From Ciona savignyi (lineage: Eukaryota > Chordata > Ascidiacea > Phlebobranchia > Cionidae), in the NCBI GenBank assembly GCA_000149265.1, contig CH002629.1, positions 347,960-411,959 of the forward strand: a DNA stretch of 64,000 nucleotides, read 5' to 3'. Under the pieces are notes generated by a model, which was not told where the DNA came from, made no database searches, and was given only the letters and a program-made list of their open reading frames with translations. The translations under genes were made by a program, and so were the position numbers. Below are positions 24,405 to 37,900 of this stretch, one piece after another (position 1 is the stretch's first letter; each line of letters begins with the position of its first letter).

Positions 24405-24519
24405 ATGTTTTTTTTACCGAGCTCAGTTTCGAAACATCTTGCTTCCTCCTCAGACCGTTTTTTGAGTATAATTCGGTATTTGTATCGCTGGCTTTAACCA
24501 TTTGGCCACACGGCCGTAC
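24405..24519 (-). repeat. SINE-1 copy
   Basis: Complete minus-strand copy (T-run, GTTTCGAAAC, AACCATTTGGCCACACGG) immediately 3' of gene C. Confidence 0.75.
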
Positions 24520-25613
24520 AAAAAGTATTGGCACCAGGTTAAAATGCCAAAATACATAACACTTATCCTTTCGAATAAAATGGCCTACATTTGTGGTCCC
24601 TGTGCTACCATTGACCCCACCTAAATTGTATTGTTTCCCTTCAAATGAACAACCCATCCCAAGAGATATACAAATATGTCTGTTTATCTGTTTTGACCTT
24701 TTAATATTTTTTCCTCCATTTTATATTTATAATTAGTTATATGACTGGTTAAAGCGAAATAGATGACAGTGTGTAATTACGATCAACGATTGTATTTTGT
24801 TTCTATTGGAAGCTGCTCTGCATATTTATAAACCTGTCTTCGTAAAAGCATCACAATCCTTGCTTTATGACGAATGATTCCGGGGAATTCCCTACGCGTC
24901 ATTAAGCTTAATCTGGTGCAGCGATCGGAAACCTACATCTCCGGAGCCGTATGTTACTCTTTTCATCCTTCTGATTTGGCTCTTATTATGTTTTATTTTG
25001 CTACTCTAGCGAGCGCTTATTAAGTAAAATATCCAAGCAACCACAGTGAAACAAACACAAGAACACTCGCCTCTTAATAGTTTTGCGGCTCCCAGTGATT
25101 TATTTTGTGGAATATCGGTTAAAATGGCTCACAAATGCAAAAGGTTGCCGACGCCTGACCTAATGCAACCAAATGTATCATTCAAATCCACACACACATA
25201 CTACAATGGACATCCCAACTTGGCTTATAAGAACGCGTCATTCTAACTTATGAAATCAGTTTTACGTATATAAATTCAATCTTAACATATGTTACGTCAT
25301 TCATTGACGTGTTTTGTCCTTCCAATTTTATTTTTTACCTTGAAATATATTATTTTATCCAGATGCTAGACTGTTATTATGAGCGCATACAAGTTATTAT
25401 GTAGATGGTTGCTACCAGTTGATCAATTTCTAACAACGTTTAAATCCTTTTTCATAAGCCCTATTTAAACGATTTTTCTTCTGTTTTCAGTCTTTTTCTC
25501 CCTATTTCCTTTAATTAGTTACAGTATTTGTGGCAATATTTCGCACAATAAGACACGATACTGAATTACCAAGTTCCTTTTTTGGCACAAAAACACGATT
25601 TTCGCTGGGCATA

Positions 25614-25619
25614 TTTATT
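25614..25619 (-). terminator. Candidate polyadenylation signal of the NCKAP5-like gene
   Basis: AATAAA on the minus strand about 290 nt beyond the TAA stop at 25911. It is the first canonical hexamer I found downstream. Confidence 0.4.
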
Positions 25620-25910
25620 CCAAGGGAATAAAGTCGATTGCAACCAGACAAGATAAGTAACGCAGAAAAATAAATAACAAAAAGTATTGTGTGTCCGTAC
25701 CATCTAGATAGCAGAAATCATCGCTAGTAAAGATTTTGAAGCAGTGTATAGATAATAACTCAGAAGTTGGAAATGTGTAAAGTGTACTAGTGGATTGTGA
25801 GCAAATAAAGAGCACTATAAGCAGAATAGGCAAAGCTTTAGAAGTCATTATTGCACAGTATATTGGACCCAAAGAAAGTATATCAGCCAGTAGAATTGGT
25901 CGTCGCATAT

Positions 25911-28900
25911 TTAGCCAGCACCCACCCCTGGGTAAACCGGTCTTGGCCGGTGTAGACCGGTTGCAGACGGAATTCCCTTCCGTGTTCTACGGTTGTCCAA
26001 CTGTGTCGGTCCACACCCAGCGCTTGGACGTGATACTGATGGAATAGCAATGGACGATCCCGGAGGTCTGGAATAATTGGAATTTAAATTATGACTTGGA
26101 ACTTTGTATGTGGTTCTGGAGTCATACGTATAGGATATGTTGATCCTTGTGGGTAGGCTTTAGTTAGCGACAGGTTTCGATCCTACAACCTTACTACTGG
26201 CAGTCTAACGCTCTACAAATCAACATACGGACACAGAGCCGAGTGTCTAATGTATATCCAAGATTTTCGTTATAATTATGACATATATTTTAGAAGCAAA
26301 CCGATTAAAGTGGAAGCAGAATCCAGCTGAATAGCTTAATGGGCTGGTGTGTATCACCTGAGAAGTTGCCGGATCGAAACTGGTCGCGACCTAATTGCTT
26401 GTATCCTAGCCAAGGTGCTTTGACCACATGAATAATTGGTTGAACAAAAAAACATAAAACTGAATAATACGCAACAAACTGCAATAGCTTCAACAACTGG
26501 ACTGTAGGCGCGATTTATCGAAGGGTAACCGTGGATAAATCCTTCAACGTGATTTCCCTACCCACCAAGATATAAACGACACATCCATCCCAGCAAAACA
26601 AGTGCTTACCTCAGTGAAGAACCAGGTATTCTGTTAGAATGCTGGGTTTGCTTCTCTGCTGGACGTTGTTGTCTGAATGTTGCAGCGTTTTCGTAAACTG
26701 GTTCATTGATTTGGGGGTTATTGGGGGACGAAGGAGGGTTGATCCCGTAATTTAGGGGGGCCAGCTTCAATCTCTGGGTCTGGCTCGCTTGTGGGGTCGG
26801 GGGTAAATCACTCGGTGAGTTGAACACGCTTTTAGGGGTCGTGGATCGCGATTCGGGGGATTTCCCGGGAGCAGGAAGTTTACTGGCTGCAGTAAATCTA
26901 GAAATTCGTGAACCAGATTGTGAGCGGCGGTTGGGGGCGATTTTCGACTGGGGATTCCCCTCCGAACCCCGTTGCGCTGGAGATTTAAGGTTTCCAGAAT
27001 GTTCGACCATTTCCCGCGGCCTAGAATCAACAGATGAGGTTGTAGTATCAGCGCACTGCGGTCCAGAGTTCTTCATATTTCTCCCCCTGAAACTCGATTC
27101 CGAGCTTGAAGTCGAAGTGTTGGAATCCACTGTGCCTTGCATTGCCGAGTATCGGAACGACGTCGCGCTGTTCCGCTTTCCTTTGCTCAACCTCACCGCC
27201 GGCTTCGTCGTCGGATCTGACGAACCCGATGACGTCATTCCACGAGCCTCTATGACGTCAGCAATGCCGTCAGACGGCAACGAACCGAAGCTGGAGCCGG
27301 TCCCGGTGCTATTTCCACCGCTAGATGGCGGAAGAGGGAGGCGGCAGGGGGAATTATCAGGGGTGGTTCGCTGAAAAAGAAAACAAATAAATATTTTGCC
27401 AAAAAATCGATAAAAACAAAGAAATTGGGAAACAACTTACCGGCATCCGTCCTTCCATTATACTGTTTCTCGCCCCAGCCATCTGAGAAAGCTCAGCTTG
27501 TACAACGGAGCTGATGAAAGCCTTTTCGAATACTTTCTGGTGCTCGGCGTAATTCAATTTGTGCCGGTTCGATTCGCGCTCCGGTTTACCTGGGATTACA
27601 AGTGGGTTATCAGTGTTGCTAGTGTGGCCAGTGTTGCCGAGTGACAAATAGGAGAGCAAGGAATATAGTCCAAAAGAGAATACGCGGTGAATCTTGTAAT
27701 TACGTAGAAGGAAATTAATTTTAACTACATAAATTGTAAAACAAGGCTAGTTAAAAAACTGCGTTAACTCCAATCGCTGTTATTTTTTAACTTCGTGCTA
27801 AAACGCCCTACGTTCCCAAACGGGATAAACAGGAATTATCTTTGCACGCAGCGCAGTGGCTTAACAAAACAAAATACAATTCGAAACCCCAACACATAAG
27901 TTTAACTAATAATCCATAAGTAATGAACGGACAAGGCAACTAACAATTTTTGATCCATAACTCTAAGATACAATGACAGGGAAGTCCCATTACTTAAGCT
28001 GGTATTACCTGGGCTGATATTACTTTGTCCGTTCTGCTGATATCCGAATTCCTGTTTTCCAGTTAAATCCTCTTTACTTCCAGTATAATGGTTTCCAACG
28101 GACTTCATGATTCGACCTATGGGGCCACTGGGGCTGGGCTTGGGTGGTCTCAGTCCAACTTTCGGTTTGTACGACGCGGGTGATTGTGTTGTGTTGTTAT
28201 TAGGGGAGGTTCGTACAATAGTTACTCCAGTAGCGAATATCTCGCGCCCCTGACTCGAGCTTTTCGGCGCCGGGTAGCTGACCGACGACGGACGAGGGTT
28301 CTCGAGCTTTTTCGCTCTAGCGAGAAGAACGTTCTCGTACGAGGGCGGCGCCAGTTGACCCAAGGAACCAGTTACCAGCGGGTAATTCTCGTAAGGCGGT
28401 TCATCTTCAATTGCTTTTCTCGTGTGTTTTTGTTTCACTGCGTTGGTGGTGGTTATTTCGCCTCCTTCGAACGTGGTTTCAGTTGGAATTATTTGAAATC
28501 TTCTCGAGTTGTTCCCGCCCATGCTCACTACGTTATCGTACCAGTCCGAATTCTCTTTCTTCGGCAAATTTCGCTTCGCAGACTCTTTAGACTCATTTCT
28601 CGAACATTCTGTTTTACCGACGACATTTTCTTCCGATTTCCGCATCACAACGTCAACGTATCTCGGCTCCGTTTCGCGTTTTGCGTCCCGCGTTGCCGCA
28701 TCACATGCCGCATCGCAAGCCGCTTCTTTTTCCGCGCGTTCTATCGTGCTGCCTTCCGCAAACCCTTCATCAGACACAACTTCTTCGGCAACCTTAGTTA
28801 AATGACCTCGGGAATTCGAGTCCTGCCCGGCGGGGAAAGGACGACTCAACTTCCGCCCGACCGCCGCGTCGCTCCGGTTCCCGAGTTTCATCTTAGATTT

Positions 28901-31900
28901 CTTCTCAGCTAATCCGTCTCCGCCAGGAGGTAGATAGGAGTTTGGTTCAAGGGAAAGAGTTCTCGGGTCAATAAGCGAGGTAGCTGCCTTAACTGGTAAT
29001 GATGACTCCAGCGGTCTGAAATGAACAAAAGTTAAAATTAAATGATTCGAAATACGAGTCTAACCGTGTGATTTGGTTATCTTAATTAGGTTTATTTTAT
29101 TTTATTCATTTTTTGCAATTATACTCAATAACAGAAAATAAAACAGATCACAACCCATGAAACTAAAAGACGGCAAAACGAAAAATCGTTAAAACACGTC
29201 ATAAAAGGATCTAAATATAAAATACAGCGGACGCGGCTGGTAAAACTAGGCGAGATTACAATTATTTGGAAAATTTCTACAATCATAACCTATATACAGG
29301 CGTACACTGTTACCAATTACATCCTGCAAGTTGAACACTAGATGGAGGCAGATCTATTTATACCGAAGCTCGGTTTAAAAGGAATAAATGTACGGTCGTG
29401 TGGCCAAGTGGTTATAACGCAACCTATACATATACCGACTACAATACAAAAACGGTCCTAGTAATGATCCCATCATGGGTTCGAAACTTGGCTCGGTTAA
29501 AAAAAAAATCTGACAACAATACATACCCCTCCGTAGTTACATGTTCATCCGCCAATTTTTTATTCCCAGGTCGATTCCCCGAGCTTGATCTTCCGAATTT
29601 CGCTTTCATTAGGTTCACGAACGAAATGGAAGATGGCGACGCGGATTTCTTCTTTCCGCTCGTTCCGGAATTCAACTTTTTACTCGGTTGAGTCAGTTTT
29701 GAAGGCGCCCGTCCGCGATTTGGGTTGGAATCCGCAGATTTCAGCGAGTCGGGTTGTTCTTTCGTTTTTTCCACCGATTTTACAGTAACATTGCTATTTC
29801 GGGGAGGTGAGTTTTGAATTTCAGTTTTCTCGTTTTTAGGGTTCGGGTATTGAAAATACGAGTCTGTTGCCGGGTCGTTGCGTTTTTGCGAGCCCGGTCT
29901 TGGAGGCGATGAGAGCTTCACGTAGGGATTGGTGGCTGGAAATCGAGGTTGGGGTTTCCCGGCACCCCCGGTCGGAATTCCACTTGGCGACTTGGGCGAT
30001 TTCTGGTTCTCAGGGTTATGACGTCTTCGAATCGAGTGCTCACTGCTGACGCTACGATGACGTCGCAACTTGCCAGCCCCATATTCGTCATCAAACGACT
30101 GACGCTCTGATCGGCGTCTGCTCGCAGAACCTTTAACACAAATCAGTGAGTAAGTCGCTAAGCTAGTTGTCAACTAAATAGAGTGACATTTTACAGATTA
30201 TCCGAAAACAGTTCGGTTTAAAAATGAAAATGGGTAATGGCCGGTTATATTAAAACTGTTTAACACAGCAAACTTACCCGAATTCAGAATTTAAAATTAA
30301 GAGTTGCTATTATACAGTTGTGTAGGATTCAGTCAACTAGATCAAAGAAATAATCTTAAATTTTATTCAAGACATTTAAGATGTGGCGAAAATGGTTAGA
30401 GCGACCAATTATTTTACAGATTATTATGTAAATTGCACTTTCGTGTGACCGAATGCTTGAACCGACCCATTAGCACTATGCCAGTTTGTATATAAAAAAT
30501 CGGTCATAAATCTGGGTAGAAGTTGGTTCGACAAAAGAAGCACCAGAACACCAATGAAACACCAAAAACACCCACGAATCATCAGAACACCAAAGAAACA
30601 CTCTAAACACCGAAGAAACACCAGAACACCTAAGAAACACCAAAACACCAAAGAAACACCAGAACACTAGCGAAACTTTGGATAGGATAGAATAGGATAG
30701 GAAATAGGATAGGATATTCATGTTTATCCCCGTGAATGGGAAAACCAAGGGGGTTAACACACGAACAATCGTCAGATCACCTCGCGCCCACCGTCGGGTT
30801 ACCGGAGCTATTGCAATGTGTTGTATATGATAGACACGTTTTTTTCAATTTGGTAGAACCCATTAATCCCCTGGGTTCAGGTAATGTCCGTACAGTGCCT
30901 TGCCCAAGGACACAACCGACTAGCTAGCGACCAGTTTCGCCCCTTTCGATTAAAAGGCGGCGCACTAAACCGCTAGGCTAACCGGCCGGACTGTAACACC
31001 AGAAATACCAACCTTCACTCATTCTTCGATTTTTCAGTCTCCCGGTGCTGGGATCGAACCCGTCTTCCTTGGTCGCCCCAACATCCGGCTCAAAGTCCGG
31101 GACTTTCGGAAGATCCTTCGATGATCCTCGGATGTTGTGTCTTCGGTGATGCAAAGAGGGTTCACTCCGACTGTTCTTCTTCATCAATTTGCTCTGGACT
31201 GCTGGTCGAGGAGGGGTTTCTAGGAATATTGGAACTTGAAAATATAAATCGAGGATTTTTATTTAAAAGTGCAAGGATGTTACTTGTGATCACAAAATAA
31301 AATGAATAAGACCGAATTCATATACAAATTAGTTTATGTATCGGTTACGTTAACCATAAAGGCCACATGATTTTTCAGTATACTTACCCAGCTACGTTTG
31401 AACACTTGATAGGCTCTTAACTGAGAACGATTAAGATATTTCGCTATATGAATCGCACGTGTGGCCGAATGGTTAACGCAAACGATGAATAAGCTAATAT
31501 TTATATAAAAACGGTCCTACTGATATTATTTGTCCACTATACGTAAAATTGAGTTAAATAACTGATCGTTGACAGAACAGCACATTCTACCGGTGGGATA
31601 GATTCCACGTTATATAGACGCGAATAATCTAATCCAGTCTCGTTTTATGTTCACCTTTGACTTGTGTTGATTGCGTCGCCTCGGAGGCTTGTTCAATTGC
31701 TCCGATGGGATCCATGAGGACATAACCATCCTCTTCAATGGGAGCTGGTCCCTGCATCACTTCCCGGAGGACATGGGGAGGAGGTGGAGGTGGAAAGTCA
31801 TCTTTGGATGGATTCCGTGGACGCAAGGGATTGGAGGAAAGAGGAGTGAAGGCAGATTGAAGATGACTTCGTTTGTTCATCTGAAGTGTGCTGAATACCT

Positions 31901-34900
31901 GGGATGGGGGTGGGGGGGGGTTAAGTTTAGTTTATTTTTTGTTTCCACGATGAAAACATGAAGCAGGACTATTGATAAAAATTTGGAAAACGGGAAAAAC
32001 GGCAAAACGACAGTCGTTTGAACGGGTCTAAAAAAGCATTAAACTATTAAATTTCGGTATAATTAGACGTGGCCGCTAAACCCAAATAAAGACAAAAACG
32101 TCATTAAACTGTGATGTCTAGTTACTTTTTTTCCTTTTCCCGCCGTTTTAATTTTTATTGTTTATAGTTTTTAATCAACTGGCATTTGTACAATAAACAC
32201 AAATCATTATAATTGACTTCCGTACAATCAAATCACAGTTGCACACACGTCGCTTACCGTTGGATTCGTTTCTACATTTTCTTGAATTCTTTGTTTATCC
32301 TGGTTTTCCAATTGTCCAAGTTCGTACAAATGGTCGAGCGATTGCGACTTCCGGCAAGCGGCAGAGTACGATTTACGTCGCCATCCGGCAGCGTCACGTG
32401 TCGGTGAATCCTCCGACGTTTGATTGGTTGATGTGGGGTCGCGTGTTTCCTTCCACACGCTCAGCTTGCGAAGAGGGCGCGAAACTAGAAACGGAAGTTC
32501 ACTAGGGTTAAGAGGGGAAACCACCTGTTTGGAGAACAGGATAAAACATACGAGTTTATCAGCGCTTGTGGGAAATATGGAGGAAGAAGCAATATCATGG
32601 GATAATCGTCGGATCTTGTCTATCATACACACCACATTGCAATAGCTCCGGTAACCGGTGGGCGCGAGGTGATCTGACGATTGCCCGTGTGTTAACCCCC
32701 TTGGTTTTCCCATTCACGGGGATAAACATGAATATCCTATCCTATATTCGTAGAAACTTGTAAAGTTACAACAGTCAGGTTATCGGATCTCTTGTACTGT
32801 ACAGTGCATGGCACAGCCATTGCTATACAACTTTGGTTTAACTAATGAAGTTGAAGAAAAGAAACTAATGCAAGAACAGCACGGCTGACAAGCAGCGGGG
32901 TTTGATACCTCAACCTTTCGGGCGGTACGCCCAACACGCTACCACTTAACCAACCGGCCATAATAAGTGAAAACCTACTATTATTGTCATTAGTTCTTTT
33001 TGCACACGTTCAGTTTTATGTCATTTATTAAAACTGATTATTAGTCACAGCCCACAGCTTAAACTAAGCTCTGAATTAATGTGGGTCATTCGATAATCGT
33101 CGTTAATATATTGTAGTTTGAGATAAAGTTTAGTTGTTTTTAAGTCCTTAGCGGTTATAGTGTACGAAGTCTTAGATAACAACGACTTATATGGTCTTTG
33201 GCTTTACTACGTAATAGCTTATTACCCTTGAATAATCCAATTATATTCATATTAGCGTCTCCTATTTTGAGAACAGGTCTACTAAATCACGGCTTATTTA
33301 GTGTAATCCGATTCAATGATGAATTCACACATGTACTTATGACGCCACAATAGCTTTCTCCTATATTAAAGTAGATTGTATACATCATAATACCTTCTGT
33401 TTGGGTGGTGGGCGAGGATATTGCATCATCGGAAAACACACTGTGAAAAAGTAAATCAGTTATAACATGTTTATACTAAATAGTTTAATTAAATTGCTGT
33501 ATGTTAGATATATTTATACTTAAAAAAATAGGTAACAAAATTAAAATAAAATATATAAAGTAAATATATAAAATAAACGCACCAATTTTCATTTATTTCA
33601 AGAAACCTTGAAAAGATCACTTTTTAAAAGTTTTGATTAAAAGTGTGATTTTGACTTTATGTTATTTGCTTAGACTTTCTTACAAATTAATGCAATATGC
33701 TCCGACCTGTAACCTGTCTATTTTCCCAAAATCTTGATGTTTGGAAAGTTACCTTAACATTTCGAGTTTTTCAAAATGAAGTGTTACATATAATTTAGGT
33801 GTATTATGTATTTTTTAAATATCTCCGAGATTTTACATTCGTAATTTATTTTGTTTTCCCAGCCTGGGGGTAATAGAGCTAGTTAAATGTTATATGGTGG
33901 GATGTGTATCATATAGTAGTGTGTATATCATATGGTGTGTATATTATGTGGTGGGATGTGTATTATGTGGTGGGCATTATGTGGTGGGAAGTATGTTATG
34001 TGATGGGATGTATATTTATATGGAGGTGTGTATATCATATGGCGTTGTGTTTATAATGTGGTGGTGGTGGTGTGTTTGAAAGTGCGGGGCGGAGGTTCAC
34101 ACGCCAAGTTCTGTAGTTAATGTTATCACAACATGGCGGCCACAACAACCTGTCGTCCTTGCTAGTGGAGCGTGGGAACTCCTCCGTTCTCGTCACGTGA
34201 TCAATGACGTCATCACATGGTGGGGGCGGCGGTGGAGGGGGGAGATCTGAGAGAAAAAATGTGAGACGTCAATTTGAGAGAAAATATTTTGAGATAATTT
34301 CGAAGTTAAAAAAATAGCAATGAATTATTACGAACAACAAGATATTTACATTTTGTTAAGGATATGTACATCCTTAGTAGTTTTTATATTCATAACGACA
34401 AATTTTATAAACAATAATATAAGTCGTTTTTGTTTTGTTGGTTTCCCCAAGACCTTGATCAGATCTCGTTGGCGATTTTAGGTTATTTGGTGATTTCGCA
34501 TAAACCAATTACTATGGCGATCATTGAAGAGAAATGGATTTTAAGGCATTGTCAGTTTCGAAATATTTTAGGAGAATTATCAGTTAAATATGTGTGGCAT
34601 CCTAAAAATGGAACGCTCATCACATTTTACAGAAGCCCAACAACCCGACTTTGTATAACAGGGGAATAAAATGATCATGTTACATCTATTATTTAATAAA
34701 ACATCGTTTCATTTTAATAAACAAAAAATTGCTTTTTAAAAGTCAATTTAGCAATCTTTTCGACAAATAGGTCTAGCGGCTTCTTATTTATTTTGATAAT
34801 ACATCTTTACACAGTGTAGACGGGTAGCAGTTTAGCTTTATTATTAGTGGACTTCGATATGCGCAACGGTACAGTTACAATAATGGATAAGCATAACCGG

Positions 34901-37900
34901 CTACTTAGTTTTGTAAATGGTAACGGGCTGCAGGGTACGTTAAGCGTACCCGCTCTCAAATCCACAAAAGCCTTCCAGTGTTGTGGTACAACTAACAACC
35001 GCACAAACCCAATAGTCGGTTATCACAGAAGGCGTAATGTATGCGTTGTTCGATGTTTAAACCGTAACCCTATATCACATAATGATGATCACAGTATGGA
35101 CTGGGTTAGGCTAAGCTTCCAATTATATCTAATAACGGGATGGTTCGCTATTTAAATCCCTGGCGCGGTTGATAATTGTTGGTAGATTTGTTTAACGCGG
35201 TACTTCCGACACTTACAGTTTGCCGTACTTTACACAGGAAATCATTAAATCTCGATTAGTTAAGCTCGTGACTGGCACTAAATCCATATTTATTAAGCTG
35301 TGGTCTCATTTATGTGGTATGCGGTCAAAATAGGCACAGGTGCTATGTTATCAATATATTGTAAGATATAGAAGATAATTTATAGTAAAACGCCTATAAT
35401 TAATAGATTGAAAATGGAAACAGAAGTTGTTTTGAAAGTCTACTGTGGGCATCAATCTTTAAAATAATGCCCGTTAATGTGGTTTAACTAAATAAATACA
35501 ACTAAAATACAAAATGCATATGGCAATAACTAAATTTGGATTGGCACAAGGATAGGATGGTCATGTTTATCCCCATGACTAGTAAAACCAAATGGGTTAA
35601 CACACAGGCAATCGTCAGATTACCTCGCGCCCACCGTCGGGTTAACGGAGCTATTGCAGTGTGTTGTGTATGATAGACACGTTTCTTAAAGTTCGGTAGA
35701 ACCCATTAATCCGCTGGGTTTAGGCAATGTCCGTAAAGTGCCTTGCCCAAGGACACCAACCGACTAGCTAGCGACCAGTTTCTCATCTGCAACCTTTCAA
35801 TTGAAAGGCCACGCACTTAACCGACACACTAACCGGCCGGACCAAGGTGGTAAAAAGGTACAAAAATTTAACCAAACTATAAAGATATCCACCTGTTATA
35901 GATGGAGTCTTCGAATGCGACCTCCTTGTAAGACTTGGTGAAGGCTTGTTGCTTCGAAATGATGATCTGGAACTAATGGAGCTATGCGGGGTGCTCTTGC
36001 GTTGCAGCCACACTGTTGGTTTTTCTATCTCATTCTGCTTTGGACTTTCGTTTTGTTTCTCGAAGTTTCTGTTGTTGCTGTTGTTTAGGTTGTGTGGGTC
36101 GAACGGTTCGTTTTCGTAAGGAGAAACGGGCGAAAGGAGACCGCTGTCGGATGAAACCGGTTGAGACCGGTTTACATCTAGTTCAAGATCGAGAATCAAA
36201 CTGGAAGGCCGTTCTGTTGTCGATCGTTTGGACGTGGTGTCATTGGTTGATTCTTGTTTACCATCTCCTTGAAAAGCAGGGTTCAATCCATCATTGTCGT
36301 ACGATTCTTCGGGTTGTTCGCCTTTGTACTGGCGCAACTCGACTTCGATGTAAGCGTTGTTATCAAACGACTGACTTTTCTCCAAGCTCTGGCCACTTGA
36401 ACTTTTCTTCAACTTGAAAATTCTTTGGCTCGATTTCTTGCATGATCCCTTTCCAGGGGAATCCCCAGACTTTGGCTGTCCCGAAGGCGGTTTGGAGTTG
36501 ATTTGATGACGTAACGAACACGAACAAGACTCCGAAGCACAGATGCTCGATGGAGTCGCGTAGTCCGCGTTGTCCTGTTGACTCCTCCGCTTTGCCCACG
36601 ACTCCGGCTGCTCTGGGATGACACCAAGTGACGTGGATAAGATGTTATCACTCTTAGGGAGTTCCTCCTCTTTCGGAGGATCAAGGTCGGAGATTGCGGA
36701 CTTCTGGAGAGCGGCGTACAGCTCCACAACAGCGGCGACGTCGGCGGTTTTGTTTCGTTGAATGAACTCCTTGTTGGGGGTATCAAGGGCAAGTCGGGTC
36801 ATTATTTGTGCGACCAGTTTATCAGCCATACCTGGGATGGGATGTATTGTGTAATACTGGACATATTAGAATGATGACACGGTAGGAATACGCAAACGGT
36901 TGTGTGGAATATTTATCAAAGATATTCATATAACAAATCTATTAAAAAACGGTTTTAGTGACAAGCACATCATTGGTTCAAAACTTGCCATTTTTAAACA
37001 ATTTTTCACGAGTTATATTGATCTACTAAAATTAAAATTAATAAAAATTGGAAAATTAATATTTAACAAAACGGGAGCTATTTATAAACCGAATCCATTA
37101 AAACGGTTTTGGTGACATAAGCACCAATGTATTTTCCCTTTAAATAAATCGTATCAAAACCGCGTTGCATACCCTATGTCTATGTTCATTTTTTTAATAA
37201 TAAAATAATCTACTGATATTAGGTACAAATTACAAAACAGAGATCTTGCAATATAGCTTCTCACTCTACAAACAACATGTACCACTGGTCAAACATGACC
37301 AACATCTCCCAAATTTTAAATGAATTGTCCACCAAGAGCCTGATTTACCATTTTGTGTGGTTCGTTCCACACTGCTGTGAAGTTCCGTCATCGGATCGAT
37401 TCCGTCTTCCGGAAAGATCTGACCCGTGTGGTCTTCCTCTGGTGGATTTTTGGTGTGATCTGGGGGTTAAAGGGAGTTGGTGAAAACAGGTGATGTATCC
37501 ACGTAATACATATGGAACGACCGGTTAGTCTGGTGGTTTAGTGAGTCGCCTTTCAATCGAATTCGAAAGTGATCGCTAGGTAGTCGGTTGTATCCTTGGG
37601 CAGGGCACTAAACGGACGTTGCCTGAACCCAGCGGATTAATAGGTTCTACCAAATTGAAGGAACTTGTGAATCGGGGATAAACATAAATATATCCTATCC
37701 ACCGCCTCCTACATATGAAACAATTTCCAAACCAACTAGTATGTCCGTTTCCTATAACTCGTGTTTTTCTAACATAAATAATTTTTTATCATTTCTAACG
37801 TGCTTTTTTAACATAAGTCATCTATTGAAAATGTGTGTGGGGGATAACATACATTCCAATGAAAAAAAAGATCTACAAAACCACCTTGATCCACACGTGT

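Noticed and set aside
26606..26610. TAA at the end of exon 15 as the protein's stop
   Set aside because: A GTAAGC donor precedes it, and the next acceptor (26068) opens a clean 51-codon phase-2 terminal exon.
26820..27374. 184-aa + strand frame
   Set aside because: Antisense shadow of NCKAP5-like exon 15.
28184..28805. 205-aa and 98-aa + strand frames
   Set aside because: Antisense shadows of NCKAP5-like exon 13, whose coding composition suppresses stops on both strands.
29439..29527. Extension of NCKAP5-like exon 12 beyond 29527
   Set aside because: A strong GTATGT donor at 29526 gives phase 2, which exactly matches the acceptor at 29015; the extension runs into a SINE-1.
32480..32510. 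Earlier acceptor (CCAAACAG at about 32522) for NCKAP5-like exon 9
   Set aside because: With phase 1 from the previous exon it hits a stop within six codons; the acceptor TTTCTAG before 32484 keeps frame.
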